A stretch of 64,000 bases of DNA. Origin: Clarkia xantiana subsp. parviflora (taxonomy: Eukaryota; Streptophyta; Magnoliopsida; Myrtales; Onagraceae). Where the stretch lies: assembly GCA_036873135.1 (NCBI GenBank), contig JAPTYO010000017.1:6386001-6450000 (forward strand), in the 5' to 3' direction. Under the pieces are notes generated by a model. The model searched no databases. It had not been told where the DNA came from and saw nothing but the letters and a program-made list of their open reading frames with translations. Below are positions 1-10,461 of the stretch, one piece after another (the first letter of the stretch is position 1; each line of letters starts with the position of its first letter). Position numbers and translations under genes: made by a program.

Positions 1-733
1 TGATGAGGAGGTGCAAGCATACGTTGAGCGCGGCTTAGCTGAATTTGCACCGGTAGACTTTGTTCTCACTTTTTGCCTTCTTGTTGTAAACGTATGCTTT
101 GTTGTTGTTGTTGATCATGATCGTCTTGTTTGTTGTACTTAGGCTATTTCAAGGATGATAAACATGTCTTCCTTTGTGTTGGAGCTTGTAAGTGAGAGGA
201 ATGCTTCTATCAAGAAGTGCAGTACAGTTTCCCGCGAGCTTGCACAGTCCGAAGAGGAAGTGCAGAATTTGAACTCCAAGGTTGCCGATATTGATACGCA
301 CATTGCTACTCGTCGCGTCCATGGTGAACAACTTGAGGCCGAGATTGCTGCTATCAAGCAGTAAATTGCGGAGAACAACAGTGTTCATGATGTCGTGCTT
401 GCTTCTATTCGTGACGAGGCATATAGAGCGGGTGTTGAAAAGGGATTGGCTGAGTATCCTAGTACCCCTGCCTATTCTGCCACCGTCCTTGCTGCTGCTA
501 AAGCGGATCTTGCACCTTTGGTTGATGAGTTTGCCAAAGGTTATATTGGCAGAGTACACGCACTTGCCCCCGGATTTCCATTCGACAAGCTAGGTCTTTA
601 TTCTTCTTTTGTTGTTAACTATGTTGCCGATTTGCAACGTAAGGCAGCTGAAGCGGCTTCTATTGCTTTGACCTTTGGATATGATAATGCTGATGTTGAA
701 CTTGGTGTTGATTTTCTGGACATGCTGTCCTAG
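1..733 (+). pseudogene. TE-A antisense gene, last two exons (coiled-coil protein)
   Basis: This is the 3' part of an antisense gene of TE-A. An exon ends at 52 (…EFAP), a 90-nt GT-AG intron occupies 53-142, and the last exon runs 143-733. The exon junction falls at the same place and phase as in the TE-B antisense gene: …HYAP before the intron and NMSSLVLEL after it, against NMSSFVLEL here. The start of the last exon is a predicted coiled coil. Its C-terminal part (about 450-730) contains the PL(V)DEF…GRVHAL…FPFDKLG segment, which parallels the …YLVDHIF…PHFPVGDLG region of TE-B. One in-frame TAA at 362-364 interrupts the frame, so I call it a pseudogene. The function of this protein family is unknown. 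Confidence 0.6.
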
Positions 734-1051
734 TACTTTGGAGATGATGATATGTTTGAGGCATTTGTCCAACCTTTATTTGTGCGTTTGCTTGTATGGA
801 ACTTCGTCATTTGGACCTGTTTTTCAATAATAATAATCGTGTGATAACTTGTTAGTAATATTTCATACCTTGAGTTGTCTATGCTGTCCGTATGCTTTGG
901 ACTTGGAAGATAGGATAGATATCCTTATATGATGAACATGATGTCCGTAATTGCGACTATATGTCGCGCATTGTTGAGTGTTATGAGCGCCCCTATTGGT
1001 TGGATTCCAAGGCATGGCAAGATGCGTACGCTAGGTACTTGTAGTGTTATA
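734..1051. other. TE-A non-coding segment left of TE-B
   Basis: About 320 bases follow the antisense-gene stop. I see no convincing coding region. It should hold the 3' UTR and terminator of the antisense gene. The small frame opening at 929 runs into the TE-B LTR and is not treated as a gene. Confidence 0.5.
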
Positions 1052-1056
1052 AGTAG
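1052..1056. repeat. TE-B target-site duplication, left copy
   Basis: The bases agtag directly precede the TE-B 5' LTR. They match the agtag at 11248-11252 directly after the 3' LTR, as expected for integrase-mediated 5-bp staggered insertion into TE-A. Confidence 0.9.
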
Positions 1057-1804
1057 TGATGGATATACGCCCAATTTGAACCCGTTGACTTTAGAATCGT
1101 TTTATTTTTATCACCCCGTTAATGATTGTAAATCGAAACTTCAACCCGAACACTTCGCGAAAACACCAACGGTCTGGACGAGGCCGAAGCGCTCGTCCGG
1201 TCAAGTTAGACTCACCTAGGTGAGGTCGGGTGGCCACACCCGACCTCCCCTAAGGGAGATCGGGTCAGCCAACCCGATCTCCCCTAGGAGGGGTTGGGTG
1301 GCCTCACCCAACCCCTACCCTTGGGGGTCGGATTTTCCTTCCCCCCAAGGGCCCCGGCACCATTCTTGGACTCCCATACTCGGTTTATTTCCGCCAACCT
1401 TCTCCGTATCCTAAGGTCTTAATTACGTACTTAAAGGTTAGTTAACTGTTTTTAAAGGTTAACGATGTCATTAAACCACCTTAATGACATCGTTGCCTAT
1501 AAATACCACACCTCCACTATTCATTTGATCATCTTGGCAAGTGGCATAATTTTTCTCTGACATCTCTCTAACTTTATCTCTCTAAAACCGTACTGACTTA
1601 GGCATCGGAGAGGGTTCATCAGGCACCCCCCCCCCCCTCTGTGCCTGGTATTGCCCCTCTTGCAGGGCGAGAGGAGAAGAGAAGTTAAGGACGGAAGGAC
1701 ACAAGCTAGGACAGCACAACCCGAGAACACCAAATCCGCAACACCTCCAGTGAGGAACGAGACTTGAGTCGACCGCCCGTTGACCCTAGACTCGGAACCT
1801 AACA
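1057..1804 (+). repeat. TE-B 5' LTR
   Basis: This 748-bp LTR begins tgatggatat and ends ggaacctaaca. It contains a block of GC-rich palindromes (1221-1321), a perfect inverted repeat followed by a TATA box (1461-1505), the conserved gcatcggagaggg motif (1602-1614), a C homopolymer near 1625, and a cccctcttgcag motif ending at 1665. It aligns throughout with the 3' LTR at 10462-11247, except for one palindromic unit of roughly 36 bp that is missing here. The short open frames across it are shadows of the palindromes. Confidence 0.92.
1461..1505 (+). promoter_or_regulatory. TE-B LTR core promoter: inverted repeat plus TATA box
   Basis: The arms aacgatgtcattaa and ttaatgacatcgtt (14 bp, perfectly complementary, 6-bp spacer) end directly before cctataaata, a good plant TATA box. 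The same block is in the 3' LTR with two substitutions, and in inverted orientation in both TE-C LTRs. Transcription of gag probably starts shortly downstream. The role of the inverted repeat is inferred. Confidence 0.6.
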
Positions 1805-1806
1805 CT

Positions 1807-1816
1807 TGGCGCCGTC
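1807..1816 (+). other. TE-B primer-binding site
   Basis: The 10-mer tggcgccgtc lies two bases after the LTR and is the expected complement of a CCA-ended tRNA. The same core follows the 5' LTR of TE-A, TE-C, TE-D and TE-F. I do not assign the tRNA species; the match seems to end after about ten bases here. Confidence 0.75.
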
Positions 1817-1855
1817 AATGGGCTTCGGACAGAAAGCCTGGCAATAACAAGAGCA

Positions 1856-4800
1856 ATGACGAACAGTAGGGTGTCTAGGCACCACCGCCCACCCGGGGGC
1901 AATAGGCGAAGGAGAGAGCCTATACCCCTAGGAAGGCAGCCTAACCCAGGGAAACTACCAGTGCAACCAGAACCTCAAGGAACGCCACAGGCTCCCCAAC
2001 ACAACAACCAGGAGGGAGGACCCTCACGCCCAGCTGGGGCTGAGTCCTCCACAGCCTCAACCCCTTTGGCAAGGAGGCCACAAAGAGAGAGGGAGCAACA
2101 GAGTGCCATCTCAACACACGGCACCTCCTGAGGGATATTACTATGAGGCGCAACCCCAAGGATACCCGTATGGGATGCCGGCCCAAAGGAATGACAACCG
2201 CGCCCACACAACATACACAAGGCCGGCATACACCCAGGGGACACATACAGAAGCTCATGAAGAGGAACAGATCCCAACGGAAGAGCACCACTCGCACCCT
2301 CGAGCAGGGCAGCGAGAGGAGCAAAGAAGAAATTACCAGGAGCCACCCCCAGAGGGAAGGCAACAATTCGTGCCTCCTAGGCAACAGCAGAACGCCAGGG
2401 CTTACACCCCACTGGGGGAGGACAGACAAGCAAGACCTCCAAGGAAGCAAGAATTCTATGAAGCACCCCAGCAGGGACACCAAGGATACACCTACAGTCC
2501 GTATCAATACGGACAAGGGATCCCGGCAAGCCCAATCTATAACTACGGAGGCTATCAAAGAGATTACACTCCGACACCAATATTGATCACTCCGGAAGAA
2601 ATAGAGGCAATGATAACAAGGAAAATGAACGAGTCAAAGAAACACAGCTTGCATTGTCTAAGTGACAAAACGAACCACCCTTTCACGAAGGAACTAGAGA
2701 TGAGTAAGGTACCGGACTCCCTGCATACAGTCCAGATTGCAAAGTACAATGGTAAGGGAGACCCTTTGGAGCATATTCAACAGCATGAAGCCTCCCTATT
2801 TGGGAGAACTACTGATGAAAGATACAAGGCACTCCTATTTCCAAACACCCTATCAGGGGTGGCCTCACACTGGTTCTTTAGCCTACCCTCTGAGAGCATC
2901 CACTCATGGGAGCAGCTAAAGGCGAAATTCCTTCAGAGATATCTAGGAGAAAGGAAGCTCCTCAAAGGAACAGGCTCCATCGATGACGTGAAGCAAGAAA
3001 ATGATGAATCCTTGGCCAGTTACTACACTAGGTTTAACCAAAACATAGCAGACATCCAGGGCGACATCACTGAGGGTGAGATAATACGAGCCTTCATCAG
3101 AAACCTAGGCCGCTTCGGGTCAACACTGGCAGAAAAGATGGCCAAGAAACCAGCGAGCACCTTAGAGGAGCTTGCAGGAAGAGTAAAAACTCATATAGAC
3201 CTGGAGAGGCACAGGGCAAGTAAGAAAGCCAAGATCCAAGCAGCTAAGGAAGACAATGCAAACCAGAACAAAGGAAAGCCATCCCAGGCACCTCAGCACG
3301 CAAGGCAGCAGGAATGGCGTCCGCCCCAGCAAAGAAATCAAATGGGCGAACCACTGAAAGCTAGGGAAATCAACGTCATCAAGTTCATCCCATTGAACGC
3401 CACTCCAGCTACTGTCCTCAGAGAGATGCGGAATCAGAAACTCTGGTCACCCCCTGCAAGGTGGAGAGCCCCAATGGTGGGGACACACAAGGATAGATGG
3501 TGTAATAACCATGAAGCATACGGGCATGACACGAACGAATGCTTCAGCCTAAAGCTAAGCATCAACAATGTCATCCAAAGGGGAGAACTAAAGCAGTTCG
3601 TGGATCATGGGGGCAACAGCATACAGTTAGGGCCATCATACAGGGACAAAGGCAAGAACAAGGTAGACTACAATCCTCCACCCAACAAGAGAGGAACCAT
3701 AAACATGATACACGGAGGAGTGGCATCAGGTGGCCCAACTACTAATGCAAGGGAGGTTTACGCATCAAAACTGAGTTCAGTGCCAAGGTGGAGGAAAAGG
3801 CCACGAGAAGGAGAGGAGATGAAGATTGAATTCTCGGAGAAGGACAAGAGCCACATTGTCTTCCCACATGACGATGCGTTAGTCATCACGATAGACATTG
3901 ATAATTTTGATGTAAAGAGAATACTGGTAGATGGGGGCAGCTCAGTAGACCTCCTAAGCCTAAGGGTCCTAGAGGAGATAGGGAAAACAAAGGCAGACAT
4001 CAAACCAGTCAACTTCCCTCTGGTTGGCTTCTCAGGGGCAACAAGTTACCCCCTAGGAATGATAACCCTGCCAGTGACCATGGGCCAAGGATGGACACAG
4101 CTGAAGGTGAACGTTAACTTCTTGGTGGTTGAAAGCTTGGGAGCCTACAACGGGATCCTAGGAAGAACAACCATAAATCCATATGAAATTGTGCCATCTA
4201 CCGTACACCAGAAGTTGAAGTACATCACTGAGAATGGAGTTGGAGAAGTCTTGGGCGACCAACGCACGGCAAGGCAGTGCTACGTGAACTCCATGAGACG
4301 TGGATCACACAGGACAGACACAGTAGCAATGGTCATGGTAGGGACCAACCAAGCCAAGAAGAAGATAAAGAGGAAACAAAGGGTAACAAAAATGAAGAAC
4401 GGAGTTGCACTCCGCCTGAGCAGACAGTTTTTTCAAAGAATGGCTAAGAAGAGACACATGAGCAAGGCTGTAAAGGTAACAAGCATACCTTGGCAACTAG
4501 AAACCGCACAAGGAAGAAGAACAAGGGACTCCATCATAAGAGGCTTCCAACACATTGATGACATCAAGCAAATGCCGTGGGAGCCAGTGTCAAGCTACTC
4601 CGAAAGATTCTCCAGTTATGGTGCCAATATGGACATCACAAGAGGAGAAGCCGTCAGAGCCTTCATTAGAAACATGCATCCAAACTCATTTGAGACCTAT
4701 GGAGGGCTTTATGAGATGGTCATGACAAACACGATGAGACAGCTCAAGGAAAAGCTAGACAAGGCGTTTGCAAAGGAGATGGAGCAATGGGATGAAGTCC

Positions 4801-5099
4801 CGAAGAAAGAAAGAGAGACTGACACACTTGGAGGAGGTGTAAATTTCAAATTCACACCCCTTACAGTGAGCACAAAAGAAATTTTTCAGAAGCACCTCAA
4901 GAAGGAGCTACCCACATGCAGAGAGGAGGGCAAGGCCTTCCTAGGAAGAGATGCACAGGGATGGTGTGAGTACCGTGGGACCTGGGGGCATCAAACCAAC
5001 AACTGCATGGTGCTGAAGATAGAAGTGGAGGAAATGATTCACAATGGAGGCCTAAAGGAGTACGTGGCAACGGACAAATTGACCACCCCATATCCTTAG
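1856..5099 (+). CDS. TE-B Gag-protease-Gag' polyprotein (one frameshift near 2100)
   Basis: This encodes the structural polyprotein of TE-B. The likely start is the ATG at 1856, because TE-C has the equivalent ATG at the same distance from its PBS. A 2-base deletion near 2100, judged against TE-C, shifts the frame, after which 2103-5099 stays open for 998 codons. Counting from 2103, residues 1-165 are Pro/Gln-rich. About 205-365 is a retrotransposon Gag domain (KYNGKGDP…WFFSLPSE…NDESLASYYTRF). About 466-480 is a zinc-finger-like CNNHEAYGHDTNEC of C-x2-H-x4-H-x4-C form. About 600-720 is an aspartic protease with LVDGGSS. Unusually, about 810-992 is a second Gag-like segment ending in another finger-like CEYRGTWGHQTNNC, where reverse transcriptase would normally begin. 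The frame then stops. Confidence 0.8.
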
Positions 5100-5361
5100 T
5101 TTCATATTTAGCACTTTGCATGTTCAAGCTTTCTAAGTTTTTCGAAAACAACTTTTGAGAAGGAGAACTCACGAAGTTACTCCAACTCTACAACTATCTT
5201 TGATTTCCTCCAAAGGGTGTCTTGACCCACCCAAGGCACCCCATGTGTACAAAAAACATGAATGCTCTTAAGGGAGTAGGATTTCCTTCAAAGGTATTTT
5301 CCAATGAATGTGGTGATATAATCATGAAGTTATCCTTACACAGATATGACTTCAAGTCAAC

Positions 5362-6148
5362 AACGAATTTTCGACGCCCCCAAGAGCGTATCTTGAGAGT
5401 AGTTTCTATACTACGACCTTCGACGCCCCCAAGAGCGTATCTTGAGAGTAGTTTTCATACTACGACCTTCGACGCCCCCAAGAGCGTATCTTGAGAGTAG
5501 TGTTCATACTACGACCTTCGACGCCCCCAAGAGCGTATCTTGAGAGTAGTTTTTATACTACGTCCTTCGACGCACCAAGAGCGTATCTTGAGAGTGGTTT
5601 CCAAAAACTACGAATTTCGACGCCCCCAGGAGCGTATCTTGAGAGTGGTGTTCATACTACGACTTTCGACGCCCCCAAGAGCGTATCTTGAGAGTAGTTT
5701 CTATACTACGACCTTCGACGCACCAAGAGCGTATCTTGAGAGTGGTTTCCAAAAACTACGAATTTCGACGCCCCCAGGAGCGTATCTTGAGGTAGATTTG
5801 CAACCTACCAGATTCGACGCCCCCAAGAGCGTATCTTGAGGTAGAAAAAACACTACCAGATTCGACGCCCCCAAGAGCGTATCTTGAGGTAGATTTCAAA
5901 CTACCAGCTTCGACGCCAACCAGGAGCGTATCTTTGGTCTAACTTGTGCCCTCCGAGAGCCTATCCTGTGAAACGTTAAGTGCCCTCCGAGAGCCAGTCT
6001 CGTGAACAGATTTCAACGCCAACTAGGAGCGTATCTTTGGTCTAACTTGTGCCCTCCGGGAGCCTATCCTGTGAAACGTTAAGTGCCCTCCGAGAGCCAG
6101 TCTCGTGAACAGATTTCGATGCCAACCAAGAGCGTATCTTTGGTCTAA
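5362..6148 (+). repeat. TE-B tandem array between gag and antisense gene
   Basis: About a dozen units of roughly 50 bp share the core cgacgcccccaagagcgtat followed by cttgag; the variable part alternates between types such as gtagtttctatactacga and gtagatttgcaacctacca. From about 5931 a second, longer unit (gtgccctccgagagcctatc and variants) is repeated twice. Short open frames here are products of the repeat. The array sits where the sense and antisense genes converge. TE-C carries the same array inverted. Confidence 0.85.
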
Positions 6149-6532
6149 CAATACCATACATACCATTCAAAGGGTATCAGAAGAGAGCATTACACCATAC
6201 TAAGAAGGATCCCATGAGAAAGTAATTTCAAAGTAAAGTGATATGAAGAACACATAATGTTTTTTCTTGATGAAATAGCAGGTATGGCATGAAGGAAAAC
6301 ACGAAAGAAGGATAAGTAAAGGAAACACACCAAGAGAAGAGTCCATAATCAAAGGAGTACATACAAAAGCATACGAAGTACCAATGTAAAGCCAAGTGAA
6401 CCACATAGTCAACAGCACAATACGACAAAGGAAAGCAACACAAAACCCCACAACAATCCCAAAAGATACTCAACCCATCAAAGGGGAGAAAGAGTATGGT
6501 CATATATACAAAGATAGCAAGATGTCGATACA
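6149..6532. other. TE-B segment after the antisense-gene stop
   Basis: About 380 AT-rich bases between the array and the stop of the antisense gene. It should hold that gene's 3' UTR and terminator. I see no further gene. A similar stretch, reverse-complemented, is recognisable in TE-C near 14370-14530 (the cacatcatacctgctat region). Confidence 0.45.
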
Positions 6533-8928
6533 TCAATCAGAGCCTTCGGGGGAGTCACCCTGACCCCCTGAGGCTGAACCACCGGCAGAGATGGAGGAAG
6601 AGGAGGAGGAGTCTGAAGTATCGATATCCACAGGCGTAGCATCCACCTGTGTAGGGGCAGGCTCGTCTGCAACAGCAGCCTGACCCCTAAGGACAGCCAT
6701 GTAACCAGTAGCGTATGGCCCAAAATCACCAAGATCGCCAACTGGAAAATGAGGATCAATGCAGAAAATATGATCAACCAGATACTCACCAAACTGGTTC
6801 ATCTCCTGAGTGAGTCGCACGCTATAGTCAGCAGTGAAGGCAGAGGAAGCCTTGTACTCAGACACTGCGACAGTCCTCTCCTCTGCCCGGCACATAGCCT
6901 CCAACTTCCGCAACTCCTCAGAATGGAGTGAAGATGCAACCTCAGCCTCCCGGCGTAAGCTACCTACGGTAGTCTCAAGTAAGGACACTTGGTCCCTGAG
7001 CTCCTGCATCTTCAGATCAGATAAACGCGCCTTCTCAGCAGCAGTGGCGAGCTCCGCCTTCAGGGAGACCTGGTTGTCCTCAAGAGTCTTCTTCTCGTCA
7101 GATAGCTCGAGAACAAGGGATGACATGTTCACCATGTCAGACATACCCTGAAAATTTAAACAACAGATGAGCAACTGGAAAACCAACCACATAAAAGTAA
7201 AAAGGAGAAAGCAAGGAACAACTCACAGGCGCATAATGAGAGAGTACACCCTGAACGAAGCGCCGAGTCTCCCCAGGAGACTTAGGCTGAGCAGCACGAT
7301 CGCCAGGAGGGATGGCACCGCGAAGTACACGGATGCCAACCTCAGGAGTCCGCAAAGAGGAGCCGCTATCAAGGTGGAACTCCTTCAAACCAGCGAAAGG
7401 AGTCCACTCAGACCCAACGACATCCTCGTCAGTAAGACGTGCGAAGTCCTTCCGACTCAAAGCCGGAGGCCCACCTATACAAACGAAGCAAGTCAAAGGA
7501 AAATATAAACATAGAAGCATCAGTGATAAGGTGGAGATCGAACCTGATGACCGTGCCCTCGGCTGGGGGACAGGGGAACCATCACCAACAGGTCGCTTCC
7601 CTTTATCAGATCGGGAAGGCACCTCTTCGACCACCATCTCTTTATCGCGAGACAGGGTCGGGGGACGAACAACAGGCGAAGGAGGATCCGCAGCTTTCTT
7701 CCTCTTGACAGCCGAGGCCCCGGCCTCAGAGTCAGATCTCCGCGACTTGGACTTAGAAGGTCCAGAGCCCTTGCCTACGGAGACAACCCTCTCGGTCACC
7801 AGGGGAGAGTGCCCTAGCAATGCAAGGAAAACAAGATAAGGAAAACACAAGTATACCATAAAGAAGCAAACAGGAGGAAGTATACCAGAGGCCCCAGCCT
7901 TCTTCCCAAGCATGGGGGACTTCTTCAGAGTAGAGCTAGATGGAGCCTTCCTCTTGCTCAGATCGACCGGTGCTGCCTGCACGTTATAGGTTTTTCCGTG
8001 AAACCAACCTACAAAGGAAAAGCAGAAAGTAAATAAAGATGAGAAGACTAAGTAACATACCGAACCCCCGGAGTCAGGAGTCAAACTGATCCCTGCCTCA
8101 TAAAGATCCGTCTCGGTCACTAAGGACACAGGGCAGTATGACCGGGTCCTGTTACTCTCGTAGATCGTCTTCATAGTCTCTAAATCCACAGGAGAGAACT
8201 CCCCGAAGGCAGGCCAGCCATCTGACCGATCCTCATTCAAGACCGACCAAGTGACATATCGATCCGTGATGAAGAAATAATGCTTGGCCCAGTGACTCGC
8301 CGAGTTGTCACTCCGGGCCACGAAGCGAAGAGAGGTATCCCACTCGACCCCACTCAACCCGAAATCAGCAAATCGGGAATCCTTGAGGGACGGATGGCGA
8401 GTTACGAAACTCGCAAAGCCTACCTTCCTCTGATATTGGAACCGGTAGAAGCATCGAAACAGAACCAGTGAATACTTCCAGGAGTACCAGTGGCATAACA
8501 CCTGGAAGCCCACCCAAACGCGGAGGGCACTAGGAGCAAGGTTCACAGAAGAAATCCTAAAGAACCTACTCAACTCTACGAGATCATCGCAGTAAGGCAG
8601 CCTCAACCCAAATCGAATCTGGGAGGGGTAAACGACGACCTTCCCCCTAGGGGGCTCTGTCACCGTCTCGCGGGTATTCCCCAAGGAAGGGAGGAAAGGA
8701 TACAGAGGCTCATCTAAGGGACAGATATCACCTAAGGTAACGTGCTCATTGTAATCAGACCTAGTCAGGTGGTTCTCCGACAGAGCAGCGAGACCTAAGT
8801 CAAAGGTAGCAGGAAATCCCAAAGTTCGAATCAAGTCTCGACTAACACCCCAGCTCAGATCGCAACACTAAGCTAATGATAGAAAAGGAAGTAATGCGAC
8901 GAAAAGAAGAGAAAAGGAACTCACTCAT
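6533..8928 (-). CDS. TE-B antisense gene, Transposase_28-like coiled-coil protein, intron-containing
   Basis: This gene runs opposite to gag. The N-terminal part (…FGLRLPYCDDLVELSRFF…ALRVWVGFQVLCHW…) resembles the plant 'putative gypsy type transposon' family (Pfam Transposase_28). The middle is a charged Lys/Ser/Pro-rich linker. The last exon (7147-6533) is a long coiled coil with a Ser/Gly/Asp tail. I propose one 57-nt intron after …TPDSGG and a 79-nt GT-AG intron at 7226-7148. A further intron is likely near 7870, where the frame becomes hydrophobic. The uninterrupted 565-codon frame at 8834-7137 runs through these introns by chance. The first exon is unresolved; an ATG at 8928 followed by gtgagt is plausible. 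The molecular function is unknown; a DNA-binding or regulatory role would be a guess. Confidence 0.6.
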
Positions 8929-10444
8929 CCTTCGGAGGATGTAACGCCTCTGCAGAGTCTGTGTGCAGGGACACCACCAGGAATACAGTACCTGCCACGA
9001 CATGACAAATGTCAAAACAAGAAAATTTCCGAAAAACCGGGAGTACCCCGGCACTCGGCCAACAACAACAACCAAAGATTCGAAAACACCCAACAAAGAT
9101 AACAAACATGAGCCAAGGACACCACGACAACCAAATCGAACAATTTTGTCCGAACCTAAAGTCGGTTTTCAGGCAAAATCACCATTACGCCCTCCAACGG
9201 AAATCAACACACAAATGGCGACTCGACATCAAATTCAAAATGGGGATAGTTTAATCGGACAAAAAACTATCTCCGGACGACCGGTCAAAGTTTCTTCCCC
9301 AAATCCACGGCTATCTACGGCTATCCACGGCAATCCCACATTCAATCAAGTATCGGCAATCAAGTATCGGCATTTTACGCAATAACGGAAAGGAAAAGAG
9401 TGGACCTTGGGAAAACCCGACCCGATTCGATAAACGGGCCCGGATTTCAAGTCGGAAGACCGCCGGAATTCAGCCCCTTGCCGGAAATCGCCCTCCACCG
9501 CCGTCGCCGGAGTCGAATTCGATCGCCCCACCTCAGCCACGTCCCGGTGCGAGCTGGCCGGAGTCGCCCGCGTCGGACCTCACCTCCGTCGTGTCCAGTC
9601 GACCGCCAGCCACGCCTCAGCCCGCCGACGCCGTCGCCCAGGTCTCCTAGTCCTCCCTCCGCACCGCCGCTAGCCGGACTGTCGTCCCAATCAGCTGCCG
9701 CCGTTCAACCAGGAGCCCTCGCCGCCGCCTTCGCCCGGTGCCGATAACTCCCCTCCGTCGCGTGCTGGTCGGGATTCCTGGTCTACCACCAGAATTTCGG
9801 CCGGCCTCCTCCTTGGGTGTGCTCCGAATTCTTTCTTGCTATCCAAGTGTGAGAAAAGAGGGAAAAGGATGACAATGGTGGCTAAGCAAGGTATTTTCTT
9901 AACTCTCCTATATATTTGAAAAAGCTATAGGGTTTTTTAAAGTGGCCTAATCACAACCCTCCATTTAAAGTTAGATGAGATCTAAGGGTTAAAGAAAAAC
10001 CATCACCTTTACCTCCCTTAGACTATGGTTAAGTATATCTCCACTCAAGTTAACATCCCATAAGTTTATTCTTGAGCATCCCATACTTAGAAAAAAATTT
10101 AAACCAAAATTAAATTTTTCTCCAATTAGGCAAAATCCCGGCATGAAATTGAAGCATAAATCATTTAGTTGCATTCATATTGCATTCTTATGCGAGCATG
10201 TATTTTTTGAGTATACGCCCGTAGCAAGGATAGATTTATTACTCCCACCTCAGACGGACGCGTGCTTAGGCACGTGTCCGTGCTACTCTGACATTTACAA
10301 TTCCTCTATCTCATAAGGCAGGGGGCAAAGTCAGAGGCACACATCCATGGGTAAGTAAGCATTCAGACGAAAGGTAAAACCCCGGTTTCAAATTGCGCGT
10401 GTCATACCATCCTAAAATAGAGTCAATCAAGGGTTAGGCCATTG
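8929..10444. other. TE-B region upstream of the antisense gene
   Basis: About 1.5 kb without a supported gene. It should contain the antisense promoter and 5' leader, read on the minus strand. A GC-rich patch at about 9400-9850 opens a Pro/Arg/Ser-rich frame of 115 codons with no recognisable domain. From about 10085 to the 3' LTR the sequence is shared with TE-C (inverted at 12095-12480), so it is a family-specific 3' region. Confidence 0.5.
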
Positions 10445-10461
10445 GTTGACTCGGGGGCATG
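10445..10461 (+). other. TE-B polypurine tract
   Basis: The bases gttgactcgggggcatg directly precede the 3' LTR. The G-run plus 'gca' is shared with the tracts of TE-C, TE-D and TE-F at the same position, as expected for the plus-strand primer. Confidence 0.65.

Noticed and set aside
1220..1414. Open frame of 64 codons inside the TE-B LTR, with near-identical ones in the other B/C LTRs
   Set aside because: It follows the palindromic LTR block and appears on both strands. It has no domain and no link to gag.
7137..8834. A single 565-codon minus-strand protein
   Set aside because: It reads through stretches that match introns in the related TE-D and TE-F genes (hydrophobic Phe/Leu/Cys-rich inserts flanked by GT and AG). 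It is better explained as several exons.
9400..9747. Pro/Arg/Ser-rich frame of 115 codons as a gene
   Set aside because: Composition alone keeps it open. No domain is seen and it is not shared with TE-C. It is noted only as a GC-rich island.
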